Positions 25,082 through 32,662 of a DNA stretch of 64,000 bases are shown piece by piece. Origin of the DNA: SSF14 sp046331245 (lineage in GTDB: Bacteria; Actinomycetota; Acidimicrobiia; Acidimicrobiales; Microtrichaceae). Each line of letters starts with the position of its first letter. The first letter of the stretch is position 1. Where the stretch lies: NCBI GenBank assembly GCA_046331245.1, contig JAXLRH010000001.1:248001-312000 (forward strand), given 5' to 3'. The position numbers were made by a program, and so were the translations under genes. The notes under the pieces were generated by a model. The model saw only the letters and a list, made by a program, of their open reading frames with translations, was not told the DNA's origin and did not search any database.

Positions 25082-25762
25082 ATGTCCGGCGTCGACCCCG
25101 AGTTCACCCACACCGACGTCCCCGGCTACGAGGGCGAGCGGCTCACCTACGACATCGGCGAGCTCATCGAGTCCGAGATCGACACCGACCCGTTCGCCCA
25201 GCTCCGCCGCTGGCTCGACGACGCCGAGGCGGCCGGGGTGAGCGAACCGACGGCCATGACCGTCTCCTCCCTCGGGCAGAACGACCGCGTCCACTCGCGG
25301 ACGGTGCTGCTGCGACGGCTGACGTCGTCGGGTCTCGTGTTCTTCACCAACCGCGACAGCCACAAGGGCGCCGAGCTCGCGTTGCACCCCACCTGCGCCG
25401 CGCAGCTCCTGTGGCTCGACCTGCACCGTCAGGTGCGCGTCGAGGGCACGGCGGTCCTGCTCGACGACGGTGACGCCGACGAGTACTTCGCCGGTCGTCC
25501 GCGCGGTAGCCAGATCGGTGCCTGGGCGTCGCCGCAGTCGGAGGTGTTGCGCGATCGCGCCGACCTCGAGGCCCGCGTCGCTGCGGCCGAGGAGCGGTTC
25601 GCCGACGCCGACGTGATCCCTCGCCCGTCCAACTGGGGCGGCTACCGCATCGAGCCGGACCAGTTCGAGTTCTGGCAGGGTCGGCCCAGCCGCCTGCACG
25701 ACCGCCTGCGCTACCGGCTCGACCTGCACGGCCACTGGATCGTGGACCGGCTGGCTCCCTGA
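25082..25762 (+). CDS. pdxH: Pyridoxamine 5'-phosphate oxidase
   Basis: A 226-aa FMN-dependent enzyme making pyridoxal 5'-phosphate. Family motifs include HSRTVLLRRL, GLVFFTNRDSHKGAELA, the QVRVEG strand, and the C-terminal PSNWGGYRIEPDQFEFWQGR...RLHDR. ATG follows the serS stop by 2 nt, so it is translationally coupled. PLP produced here would serve the PLP-dependent lyase at 34.5 kb and others. Confidence 0.94.
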   Translation: MSGVDPEFTHTDVPGYEGERLTYDIGELIESEIDTDPFAQLRRWLDDAEAAGVSEPTAMTVSSLGQNDRVHSRTVLLRRLTSSGLVFFTNRDSHKGAELALHPTCAAQLLWLDLHRQVRVEGTAVLLDDGDADEYFAGRPRGSQIGAWASPQSEVLRDRADLEARVAAAEERFADADVIPRPSNWGGYRIEPDQFEFWQGRPSRLHDRLRYRLDLHGHWIVDRLAP

Positions 25763-25771
25763 GCCGCCGAG

Positions 25772-26497
25772 CTACATCCCTGCCGGGGGGACCCGCCGGC
25801 GCTCGCCGTCGCTACCGGTGAACCAGGCGTCGCGCGGCCAGATCCAGTCGTCGCCGCCGTGGCCGTGGATCTGCACGCCGCACCACACCGTCACGTCGTG
25901 GTGCCGCCAGATCTCGGCGCTGTCGAGCGCCTGCCACAGGTCGACCTCGAGAGCTTCGAGCGTGGAGATCGTCAGGTCGACCAGCGATGCCGGCGGGGCG
26001 GCGGGATCGACGAGGCGCAGCGCGAGGCGCGTCGCCTCGTAGTCGTCGAGGTCGATCTCGGTCGGGAGATCGCCGCGCTGGGACCGCTCGAAGATCGAGG
26101 ACAGCGCCCCACACGTCGCCGTGGGCTCGGTCTGCTCGCGGCGGAGGGTGACGCCGATCGTGCCGTCGGTCTCGATGCCGATGTGCGGGAAGCCCAGCAC
26201 CAGCACGCAGCCCCGTCCGTCGCTGTTCGGGATGTGGCTGAACGCCGCGCCCCAGCCGGTGCGGCCGAGCGCCGGCACGCCGCCGAGACCGGCGAGCGTG
26301 AACGCCGGGCCCCACACCTCCTGGATGGCGGCGAAGAAGTCGGTGGTGAGCTCGTCACGGCAGATGCTGACGAGGGGCAGCGTGCGATCGGTGGTGAACC
26401 CCAGCGACTCGATGGTGCGCTCCACGTTCTGGAGGTACTGGCCGCTGGGGAGCGAGCCGGGAAAGGTCGCCTGCAGATCTTCGGAGAATGAGCCCAT
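25772..26497 (-). CDS. LCIB-type (theta-class) carbonic anhydrase family protein
   Basis: A 241-aa soluble protein. The sequence matches the LCIB/LCIC carbonic anhydrase fold: FPGSLPSGQYLQ at the N-terminus, PLVSICRDEL, LGRTGWGAAFSHIP, GFPHIGI and ATCGALS. The three expected zinc ligands are present as C46, H105 and C129, with Asp48 two residues after the first Cys. The His-Cys spacing of 24 equals that recalled for the Phaeodactylum LCIB enzyme. It should interconvert CO2 and bicarbonate. ATG at 26497 is preferred over an upstream ATG lacking homology. It is 16 nt after ccdA in a TlpA-CcdA operon. Family recall is strong; catalysis is inferred. Confidence 0.8.
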   Translation of the reverse strand: MGSFSEDLQATFPGSLPSGQYLQNVERTIESLGFTTDRTLPLVSICRDELTTDFFAAIQEVWGPAFTLAGLGGVPALGRTGWGAAFSHIPNSDGRGCVLVLGFPHIGIETDGTIGVTLRREQTEPTATCGALSSIFERSQRGDLPTEIDLDDYEATRLALRLVDPAAPPASLVDLTISTLEALEVDLWQALDSAEIWRHHDVTVWCGVQIHGHGGDDWIWPRDAWFTGSDGERRRVPPAGM

Positions 26498-26513
26498 CGG
26501 GAAGACAGTCTCA

Positions 26514-27401
26514 CTACTTCGGTGGGTCGATGCCAACCGTGTGGTCGGGCGGGCGGCGGCGCAGCACCACGGTGATCAGCACCGCCGCGACGACGACGAG
26601 GACGACCGCGATGCCGATGCGGCCGGTGCCGATGTCGGAGATCGTCGAGGCCAGGCTGTCGCGCCACCCGGCGATCGTCTCGGCGAACCCGCTCGACGGC
26701 TGTCCGCCGGTGAGCACCCGCGCCTCGTACCAGCCGTAGTAGGTGGCGACGAGCCCGCTCACGATGAGCAGACAGCCGCTGATGCGGCCCATGTACGGCA
26801 GCAGGTTGCGCATGCGGCGCACGATGCCCTGCCGTGCGAAGCCGACGGCGATCGTGAGGACGCAGATGATCGCGCCCATGCCCAGCGCGTACGCGACGAG
26901 CGTCGTGAGCCCCGTGAACGTGCCGCTCCGGCCGAAGGTCGTGGTGACCGCCGCCAGGAAGAGCGGGATCGTGCAGCTGAGGGATGCGACGCCGTAGCTG
27001 ATGCCGAACACGAACGCCGACCACGCCGACTGCGACCCCGACGTGGTGGCCAGCTTCGGGAGCTTCACCACCGGCACGAAGCCGGCGACCATTGCGATAC
27101 CCAGGATCGCGATCACGATGCCGAGCCCCACGATGACCCACGGCAGGCGCTGACCGACGACGTCGGCGACCGCACTCCACGCGGCACCGATGATGCCGAA
27201 CACGAGCACGAAGCCGGCGGTCATCGCCGCGCTGACGAGCAGGGCACGGGGGAGCGGGTTGCGCGCCGCCGCCGCTTCGGCCGGATCGACCCCCTCCAGG
27301 CCCAGGTAGTACGAGAGGTACGCGGGCAGCAGGGCGAACCCGCACGGGTTGATCGCCGCCAGCATTCCGGTGGAGAAGGCGTACGCGAGCGAGCCGTTCA
27401 C
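26514..27401 (-). CDS. ccdA: Cytochrome c biogenesis/thiol transport protein CcdA (DsbD-like)
   Basis: A 295-aa membrane protein. The six-helix CcdA core carries the redox Cys residues in AAINPCGFALLPAYLSYYLG and VASLSCTIPLFLA, and two further helices follow at the C-terminus. It passes electrons from cytoplasmic thioredoxin outward to TlpA-like proteins, supporting heme c attachment (needed for the caa3 subunit II). GTG at 27401 overlaps the tlpA stop as GTGA. Confidence 0.9.
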   Translation of the reverse strand: MNGSLAYAFSTGMLAAINPCGFALLPAYLSYYLGLEGVDPAEAAAARNPLPRALLVSAAMTAGFVLVFGIIGAAWSAVADVVGQRLPWVIVGLGIVIAILGIAMVAGFVPVVKLPKLATTSGSQSAWSAFVFGISYGVASLSCTIPLFLAAVTTTFGRSGTFTGLTTLVAYALGMGAIICVLTIAVGFARQGIVRRMRNLLPYMGRISGCLLIVSGLVATYYGWYEARVLTGGQPSSGFAETIAGWRDSLASTISDIGTGRIGIAVVLVVVAAVLITVVLRRRPPDHTVGIDPPK

Positions 27402-27979
27402 GACGCGTCCCCGATGAGGTCGGTCAACGTCCGCTCGTCGGTGATCGACGTGTTGTGCAGGGCCGACACGGTGCCGTCGGCGCGCAGGACCACGGTGTGC
27501 GGCAGCTGGGTGCCGGCGAAGGTGCTCAGCACCTCGTTGGTCGGGTCGACCGTCTGCGGGTAGGTGACCCCGGTCGTGGCGATCATCTTCGTGCCGAGCT
27601 CGGGCGACTCGAACACGTCGACTCCCACGAAGTTCACCGTGTCGCCCAGACGCTGGTGCACCCGCTCGAGGAGCGGCATCTCCTTGATGCACGGCGTGCA
27701 GCTCGACGCCCAGAAGTTGATGACGGTCGGCTTCCCACGCAGCGACGCGAGCGTGATCGTGCCGCCGTCGAAGCCGGTGAGCGACACCGCCGGCGCCGGT
27801 CGGCCGACCTCGGCCCGGACGTCGCTCGTGCCCCGGGGGACCTGCCCGTTCACGAGATCGTCGGCGCCGATCGTGGAATCCGACGCCGCCGGTCGCACCA
27901 CGAACATCCAGACCGCGCCGAGGGCGACGGCGAGCGCCAACATGGTGCCTCCCAGCAGCCTGCGACGGGAGGTGTTCAC
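27398..27979 (-). CDS. TlpA/ResA-like membrane-anchored thioredoxin
   Basis: A 193-aa protein with an N-terminal membrane anchor (LGGTMLALAVALGAVWMFV) and a thioredoxin fold of the TlpA/AlkC-type. The active site is SSCTPCIKEMP. The Pro loop LPHTVV is present. It acts outside the membrane as a thiol-disulfide reductant, receiving electrons from the adjacent CcdA. The GTG start has TACCGT 6 nt upstream, and a much longer reading frame lacks homology. Confidence 0.9.
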   Translation of the reverse strand: MNTSRRRLLGGTMLALAVALGAVWMFVVRPAASDSTIGADDLVNGQVPRGTSDVRAEVGRPAPAVSLTGFDGGTITLASLRGKPTVINFWASSCTPCIKEMPLLERVHQRLGDTVNFVGVDVFESPELGTKMIATTGVTYPQTVDPTNEVLSTFAGTQLPHTVVLRADGTVSALHNTSITDERTLTDLIGDAS

Positions 27980-27991
27980 GCCGCCACGGTA
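27980..27991 (-). promoter_or_regulatory. Leaderless-type promoter of the tlpA-ccdA-LCIB operon
   Basis: TACCGT ends 6 nt before the tlpA GTG, and no ribosome binding site is visible. Confidence 0.5.
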
Positions 27992-28004
27992 GCCGGGGCG
28001 CGCA

Positions 28005-28039
28005 AACGGCCCACGGTCGGGGGGCCACCGTGGGCCGTT
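28005..28039 (-). terminator. Strong terminator hairpin after whiB7
   Basis: A perfect 13-bp inverted repeat (AACGGCCCACGGT / ACCGTGGGCCGTT) with a 9-nt loop lies about 95 nt downstream of the whiB7 stop and upstream of tlpA. It can separate whiB7 transcription from the tlpA operon. Confidence 0.75.
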
Positions 28040-28131
28040 GCGTGTTCGGATGCGCTGTCGTCGGTCCGGCTCGTCGAGCGTTGCCGGTCCTCGCCGTGCA
28101 TCGATGTCCCGGTCGGATCGGCGTCTGCCGG

Positions 28132-28479
28132 TCAGGCGGGCTGGAGGTGCCGCAGGTGCTCCGGGAAGGGGATCACCGGCAGCTGGTCCTCGGGGCGGGG
28201 GTTCCGAGGCGGTCGACCACGACGACGCTTGGTCATCACGATCTTGCCGGAGACGAACAGCTGGCCGCCCCAGACCCCCCACTGCTCACCGCGGGCGAGC
28301 GCGGTGTCGAGGCAGTCGACGATGACCGGGCACGTCGCGCACATGCGCTTCGCTTCGGAGATCTCGCCGATGTCGTCGGAGAAGAAGAGTCGGGCCGTTT
28401 CGGGGCCTGCGGACGCGCACGAGGCGTTGCGCTCCCAGGCGGGGTCGGGTTCGAGGATGAGGGGCAGGGCGGCAGTCAT
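28132..28479 (-). CDS. whiB7: WhiB-family regulator, WhiB7-type with AT-hook
   Basis: A 115-aa iron-sulfur transcription factor. The four cluster ligands are C21, C47, C50 and C56 (CxxC then C-x5-C), followed by the GVWGG turn (68-72). A basic RRRGRPPR segment (85-92) is an AT-hook of the RGRP type, which distinguishes WhiB7 from other WhiB paralogues. WhiB7 activates intrinsic antibiotic-resistance genes after ribosome stress, together with the housekeeping sigma factor. AAGGA lies about 10 nt before the ATG. A long structured leader with small ORFs precedes it, as is known for whiB7 elsewhere. The subtype call depends on the AT-hook and leader. Confidence 0.82.
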   Translation of the reverse strand: MTAALPLILEPDPAWERNASCASAGPETARLFFSDDIGEISEAKRMCATCPVIVDCLDTALARGEQWGVWGGQLFVSGKIVMTKRRRGRPPRNPRPEDQLPVIPFPEHLRHLQPA

Positions 28480-28524
28480 GTCATGGGATCCTTCGGTGGT
28501 GTGGGGCGTGGCCCCGACGGATGT

Positions 28525-28596
28525 TCAGGTTCTGTGGCGTTGGCGCGGTCGCGCCGAGAGGTGGGTGATCGGGTTCCGCGAGGTGTGCTTGGTCAT
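28525..28596 (-). CDS. Leader peptide uORF upstream of whiB7 (23 aa)
   Basis: A 24-codon ORF with AAGGA 7 nt before its ATG encodes a basic, His/Arg/Thr-rich peptide (MTKHTSRNPITHL...). It ends 45 nt before the whiB7 start. A GGGGC-GTG-GCCCC hairpin (28503-28515) lies between. Its position fits a regulatory uORF whose translation state controls whiB7; the regulatory role is inference. Confidence 0.5.
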   Translation of the reverse strand: MTKHTSRNPITHLSARPRQRHRT

Positions 28597-28657
28597 GTCC
28601 TGTTCCTTGGTTGGTTGGTGTTGGTGGGTGGGTTGGTGTCTCGTTGCCGAGAACGAC

Positions 28658-28687
28658 GAAGGGCCACCGGTTTCCCGGCGGCCCTTC
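28658..28687 (-). promoter_or_regulatory. Attenuator-like hairpin in the whiB7 leader
   Basis: GAAGGGCC / GGCCCTTC arms (8 bp), extended inside by CCGG/CCGG pairing, form a very stable stem about 180 nt upstream of whiB7 and 62 nt before the 23-aa uORF. On the transcript it is followed by CGTCGTTCTC, a weakly U-containing tail. It could end transcription prematurely unless translation or structure prevents it. Confidence 0.55.
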
Positions 28688-28724
28688 GGAGAGATCTTCT
28701 TCGGTTTCGAGTCGATCGGACTCG

Positions 28725-28901
28725 TTACGAAGTTCCTCCAGGGCCGTGCGCCGGGTTCGACACCACGTTGAAGCCGGCGTGCTTGATACCGGTCGCGATG
28801 TCGAACCACTTGTCGGTCGCGTACGCGAGGCAGCGCTGCATCGACGCGCGCGCCGAGGCCGTGGTGGCCTCGGTGGTGGAGATCAGCATCTCGTTGCGCA
28901 T
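28725..28901 (-). CDS. Small ORF (58 aa) in the whiB7 upstream region
   Basis: An ATG-started ORF preceded by GAGGA (spacing about 10 nt) encodes a 58-aa peptide (MRNEMLISTTEATT...), mixed in composition with one Cys and no transmembrane helix. It ends 38 nt before the attenuator-like hairpin. It may be a longer leader peptide of the whiB7 transcript or an independent small gene. I do not recognise homology. Confidence 0.45.
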   Translation of the reverse strand: MRNEMLISTTEATTASARASMQRCLAYATDKWFDIATGIKHAGFNVVSNPAHGPGGTS

Positions 28902-28922
28902 CGGACGGTGTTCCTCGGTCGG

Positions 28923-28975
28923 CCTGGCTGCCAGGCTCGGAGTTCGGGTTTCAGTATGCCGCCGAATGGGCGGCA
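28923..28975 (-). promoter_or_regulatory. Inverted repeats upstream of the whiB7 leader
   Basis: Two inverted repeats sit before the 58-aa ORF: CCTGGC/GCCAGG (28923-28935) and TGCCGCC-GAATG-GGCGGCA (28957-28975, perfect 7-bp arms). A CATACT -10-like element adjoins the second repeat on the minus strand. These could be promoter-proximal operator or leader structures. Confidence 0.35.
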
Positions 28976-29069
28976 GGCGGTGACAATGGCACCACGCATC
29001 GCCGATCCCGTCAAACGAATTACGGAGAATCCTCCGAGATTGGCAGGATTCGCACGTTCTCCGGCCGGA

Positions 29070-30182
29070 TCAGCCCTCGATGACGTAGTTGAGCGCCCCG
29101 TCCACGCGGTGGCGGCGAGCCCGGCCGGCGAGGCGCAGGTGCTCGAGGTGGGCGAACGTCTCCGACTCCGCCATCGCTCCCCACGATCGCTCCGAGAACA
29201 GGCGGTGGGAGTACTCGATCACGCTCGCGTCGCCCACGTCGGTGCCGATCTTCACGAGCTCCTCGAGCCGCTCGACGTGGTGACGCTCGATCGCGTCGAC
29301 GCGGCCGACGAGGTCGGTGAACGGGTGGCCGTGCGCCGGCAACACCAGGCGGACGTCGGGGAGGGTCGCGACCTTGTGCAGCGCCGCGAAGAAGTCGGCC
29401 AGCGAGTCGGCCGAGTGGGTCATGCCCGAGATGTGGGGCGTGATGGTGGGGAGCACGTGGTCGCCGGAGAGCAGCACGCCGTCGGCGGGGTCGAAGAGGC
29501 ACAGGTGGTCGCCGGTGTGCCCCGGCGTGTGCACGGCAACCCACTCGCGGCCGCCGAGCACGATGATCTGCTGGTCGGTGAGCCGCACGTTGGGCTCGGT
29601 GTCGATGAAGCCGCGGCGGGTGATGTCGTCCCACGACCGCATCCACGCGATCTCGTCGCGCGTCGGGAACGGCACGGTGCCGCCCCACGGGGAGCGGCGG
29701 GTGGGCAGCTCGGGGATCTCGCCGTCGCCCAGCAGCGCCTCGGCGAACGCCGCGGGATCGAAGCCGTCGTCGGGCCGTCGGGGCAGCAGCTCGGCGTCGT
29801 GGTCGTCGGTGAGGTCGCGGGGGTCGAACAACGTCGTGAAGTGCTCGTGGGCGACGATGTCGGCCTGGTTGCTGATGCGCAGGCGGCCCGCCCCACCGAA
29901 GTGGTCGGGATGGCTGTGCGTCACGAACACGGTGTGCACGCGGCTCACCGGAGCGCCGATCTGGGCGAGCCGCGACTCCAGCGCGGTGGCCGACTCGGGA
30001 TCGGGGAAGCCGGGGTCGATGACGGTGAAGCCGTTCTTGTCCTCGAGCGCATAGCAGTTCACGTGGCCGAGGCCCGGCAGGTTGATCGGGAGCTGCATCC
30101 GGTAGACGCCGGTCGCGACCTCCGTGACCTCCTCCGACGCCGGGAGCTTCTCCTGCCGTTCGATGCGGACTGGCTCGGTCAT
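29070..30182 (-). CDS. Metallo-beta-lactamase-fold hydrolase
   Basis: A 370-aa soluble protein. The dinuclear metal site is complete: THSHPDHFG (HxHxDH), HTPGHTGDH, the bridging Asp in LLSGDHVLP, and the final LPAHGHPF. The C-terminal 100 residues form a helical extension with a winged-helix look, as in MBL-fold hydrolases of the RNase Z-like/LACTB2-like group. The substrate cannot be deduced. It follows orn by 7 nt. A CGGAG-AAT-CTCCG-like hairpin near 29023-29037 may end transcription. Confidence 0.85.
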   Translation of the reverse strand: MTEPVRIERQEKLPASEEVTEVATGVYRMQLPINLPGLGHVNCYALEDKNGFTVIDPGFPDPESATALESRLAQIGAPVSRVHTVFVTHSHPDHFGGAGRLRISNQADIVAHEHFTTLFDPRDLTDDHDAELLPRRPDDGFDPAAFAEALLGDGEIPELPTRRSPWGGTVPFPTRDEIAWMRSWDDITRRGFIDTEPNVRLTDQQIIVLGGREWVAVHTPGHTGDHLCLFDPADGVLLSGDHVLPTITPHISGMTHSADSLADFFAALHKVATLPDVRLVLPAHGHPFTDLVGRVDAIERHHVERLEELVKIGTDVGDASVIEYSHRLFSERSWGAMAESETFAHLEHLRLAGRARRHRVDGALNYVIEG

Positions 30183-30189
30183 GGTCGGC

Positions 30190-30729
30190 TCATGTCGCGT
30201 CGCGAAACACCGTGCCGCGCCAGTAGGCGAGCTCGGCGACGCTCTCGCGGATGTCGTCCATCGCCCGGTGCGAGGTGGCCTTCTTCGGCGCTCCGGCGAG
30301 GGTCGTTGGATACCAACGGCGAGCGAGCTCCTTGAGCGTCGACACGTCGATCGACCGGTAGTGCAGGTACTCCTCGATCTCGGGGAGGTAGGCCGCGAGG
30401 AAGCGGCGGTCCATCCCGATCGAGTTGCCGCACAACGGCACCGTGCGCGCCGTGGGCACGTGCTCCTTGATGAAGGCGAGCGTGGACTCGCCGGCGTCGG
30501 CGAGCGTCAGGGTGGAGGCACGGATCTCGTCGAGGAGGCCCGAGGAGGTGTGCATGTCGACCACCACCTGGTCCATGCCGGCCAGTGCCTCCTCGGGCTG
30601 GTGCACGACGAGGTCGGGGCCCTCGGCGACGATGTTGAGGTCGTCGTCGGTCACCAGCGTCGCGATCTCGACGATGACGTCGGTCCGTGAGTCGAGTCCG
30701 GTCATCTCGAGGTCCATCCACACCAGCAT
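30190..30729 (-). CDS. orn: Oligoribonuclease
   Basis: A 179-aa DEDDh 3'-5' exoribonuclease that degrades 2-5 nt RNA (and pGpG). It starts with WMDLEMTGLD (DxE of ExoI), continues with CGNSIGMDRRFL (second Asp) and ends with HRAMDDIRES (the H and D of ExoIII). Length is normal for the family. TACGCT lies 6 nt before the ATG. Confidence 0.95.
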   Translation of the reverse strand: MLVWMDLEMTGLDSRTDVIVEIATLVTDDDLNIVAEGPDLVVHQPEEALAGMDQVVVDMHTSSGLLDEIRASTLTLADAGESTLAFIKEHVPTARTVPLCGNSIGMDRRFLAAYLPEIEEYLHYRSIDVSTLKELARRWYPTTLAGAPKKATSHRAMDDIRESVAELAYWRGTVFRDAT

Positions 30730-30741
30730 GGAGTGAGCGTA
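30730..30741 (-). promoter_or_regulatory. Leaderless-type promoter of orn
   Basis: TACGCT ends 6 nt before the orn ATG, and there is no ribosome binding site. Confidence 0.5.
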
Positions 30742-30798
30742 CCGGGAGCCACCGTCGTCGAGGTTCGCCCCGGCCGCTGGCCGCCAGAACCGGGGAGG

Positions 30799-30811
30799 TA
30801 GTGTCCGCGGC
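30799..30811 (+). promoter_or_regulatory. Leaderless-type promoter of dut
   Basis: TAGTGT ends 7 nt before the dut GTG, and there is no ribosome binding site. Confidence 0.5.
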
Positions 30812-31246
30812 GTGGACATCCCCCTCGTACGCCTCGATCCCTCCCTCGACATCCCACGGTTCGCGAAGCCCGGCGACGCCGGCGTCGACCTCCGCTCCGC
30901 GGTGGACGTCACCCTCCAGCCCGGCGGCCACCGTGCGCTCGTGCCCACGGGCATCGCCATCGCGATCCCCGAGGGCTACGCCGGGTTCGTCCAGCCTCGC
31001 AGCGGGCTCGCGCTCCAGCACGGCGTCACCTGCCTCAACACGCCGGGCCTCATCGACTCGGGCTACCGCGGCGAGCTGAAGGTGCTGCTGATCAACACCG
31101 ATCCGACCGAGGCGTTCGAGATCACGCGTGGTGAGCGCATCGCACAGCTCGTCGTGCAGGCGGTCGAGCACCCCCGCTTCGTCGAGGTGGACTCACTCGA
31201 GGAGTCCGAGCGCGGCGAGGGCGGGTTCGGCCACACCGGCCGCTGA
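30812..31246 (+). CDS. dut: Deoxyuridine 5'-triphosphate nucleotidohydrolase (dUTPase)
   Basis: A 144-aa trimeric dUTPase that hydrolyses dUTP to dUMP. All five motifs are visible: DAGVDLRS, PRSGLALQHG, NTPGLIDSGYRGEL, GERIAQLVV and the C-terminal flexible GEGGFGHTG. It is divergent from orn with about 80 nt between them. Confidence 0.96.
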   Translation: MDIPLVRLDPSLDIPRFAKPGDAGVDLRSAVDVTLQPGGHRALVPTGIAIAIPEGYAGFVQPRSGLALQHGVTCLNTPGLIDSGYRGELKVLLINTDPTEAFEITRGERIAQLVVQAVEHPRFVEVDSLEESERGEGGFGHTGR

Positions 31247-31247
31247 G

Positions 31248-32621
31248 CTACTGCCCGACGACGCTCTGCGCCGACGGGCGCAACCGGTCGCCGTCGGGCT
31301 CGAGCTCGAACCGCGCCAGGCGGTGACCGTCCACGACGACGACCGCTTCGGGCGGCGTGTCGGCGTCGGCGAACGTCCAGGCGACGAGACGCGCCGTCGG
31401 CGTGGCGCCGGTGCCGTCCCACTCGACCGCCGTGACCATGTTGTCCGTGACGCCGCAGCCCGAGTTGAGGTAGCGCTCCCACCGGTCGCCGGTGCGCGAG
31501 AGGGGCGACGCGACGGGGAAGTGCGTGTGGCCGAGGATCATCCACACGTCGTCGACCCCGGCGCTGTGGATGGCCTCCCAGAGCAGCTCCTCGTCGAGCG
31601 AGTCGTACTCGGAGTTGGCGCCGAACGTGGGGTTCACCGTGATGAGGCGATCGGGCAGGCGACCGTCGCGCATCATCCGCGTGGCGTCGGGGGCCGGGAG
31701 GCCTTCCGGCGTGTTGAGGCGGGGCACGTCGATGAGCGTGTTGGCGATCCAGGCCGACAGCTTGCCGAGGTTGTCGCGCTCGGGAGCGTTCCAGCCGTCG
31801 GTGTGGTGGCCGTGGCAGACGAGCGCGACCAGCTCGCCGTCGGCGTCGCGCAGCGCCAGGTAGTCGCCGAGGGGGAACTCGCCGAGCTGCTGGCGCAGGC
31901 GGTCGGCCACCATGGGACGGCTCGTCGGGTTGTCGTGGTTGCCGACGGTGCGGAAGTAGCGGCCGTCGCGGACGAAGCGGTCGCGCAGGCGGTGGTAGAT
32001 GCCCTCGTTGTTGTCGATGATCTCGTCGAGGTGGGCGCGGTACGTCTCGGTGAGGAGCGCGGTGTGGCCGTAGCGTGCCAGCACCGCGCCGGTCATGCGC
32101 AGGGCGTCGTAGGTCGCGCCGTAGGTGGAACCTCCGACGAGCCAGTAGTCCTCGATGTCGCCGTTCTCGCAGAGCGACCACTCGCCGTCGGCGTACACGT
32201 CGAGCATCAGCTCGTAGAGTCGCTTGGTGCCCTGGCGGGCCGGCCAGTCGACGCGCCCCGGCACGCAGCGGTGCAGGTCGGACGTGACGACGAGTCGGAT
32301 GTTCGCCGGGGCCTCGATCACCTGGTTGCCCGGCGCTGCCGGCAGGCGGTGGGACGCGATGGCGCGCACCTGGCGCGGGAACTCGGCGGTGAGCCGCTGC
32401 GCCCGGCGGTTGTTGGTGGCGGCGCGCACCATGATCGCCGGTGCCCACGCGGGCGTGAGGAGTCCGACGATGCCGAGCTTGACGGTGGCCCACACCGCGG
32501 CGATCCAGCCGATTCTGGAGGGCTGCAACTCGGCGTCGACGCGATCGGGATCGCGCTGATGGGCCCACTGCACCGCACCCGCGACGACGCGACTGGCTCG
32601 GTAGCGGGTGCGGGCGGACAC
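31248..32621 (-). CDS. Metallophosphoesterase family protein
   Basis: A 457-aa protein with the calcineurin-like core: SDLHRC, GDIEDYW, VGNHDN, CHGHH and the terminal GHTHF. An N-terminal hydrophobic segment near residues 38-66 may anchor it in the membrane. At about twice the minimal domain size, it has large inserts between the metal motifs. The substrate is not deducible; sequence does not point clearly to LpxH or a nucleotidase. The start is uncertain because no good ribosome binding site is visible. Confidence 0.8.
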   Translation of the reverse strand: MSARTRYRASRVVAGAVQWAHQRDPDRVDAELQPSRIGWIAAVWATVKLGIVGLLTPAWAPAIMVRAATNNRRAQRLTAEFPRQVRAIASHRLPAAPGNQVIEAPANIRLVVTSDLHRCVPGRVDWPARQGTKRLYELMLDVYADGEWSLCENGDIEDYWLVGGSTYGATYDALRMTGAVLARYGHTALLTETYRAHLDEIIDNNEGIYHRLRDRFVRDGRYFRTVGNHDNPTSRPMVADRLRQQLGEFPLGDYLALRDADGELVALVCHGHHTDGWNAPERDNLGKLSAWIANTLIDVPRLNTPEGLPAPDATRMMRDGRLPDRLITVNPTFGANSEYDSLDEELLWEAIHSAGVDDVWMILGHTHFPVASPLSRTGDRWERYLNSGCGVTDNMVTAVEWDGTGATPTARLVAWTFADADTPPEAVVVVDGHRLARFELEPDGDRLRPSAQSVVGQ

Positions 32622-32662
32622 GGCGGTTAGTTTCTCATGATCGGTCGGCGACGGAGGACAAG

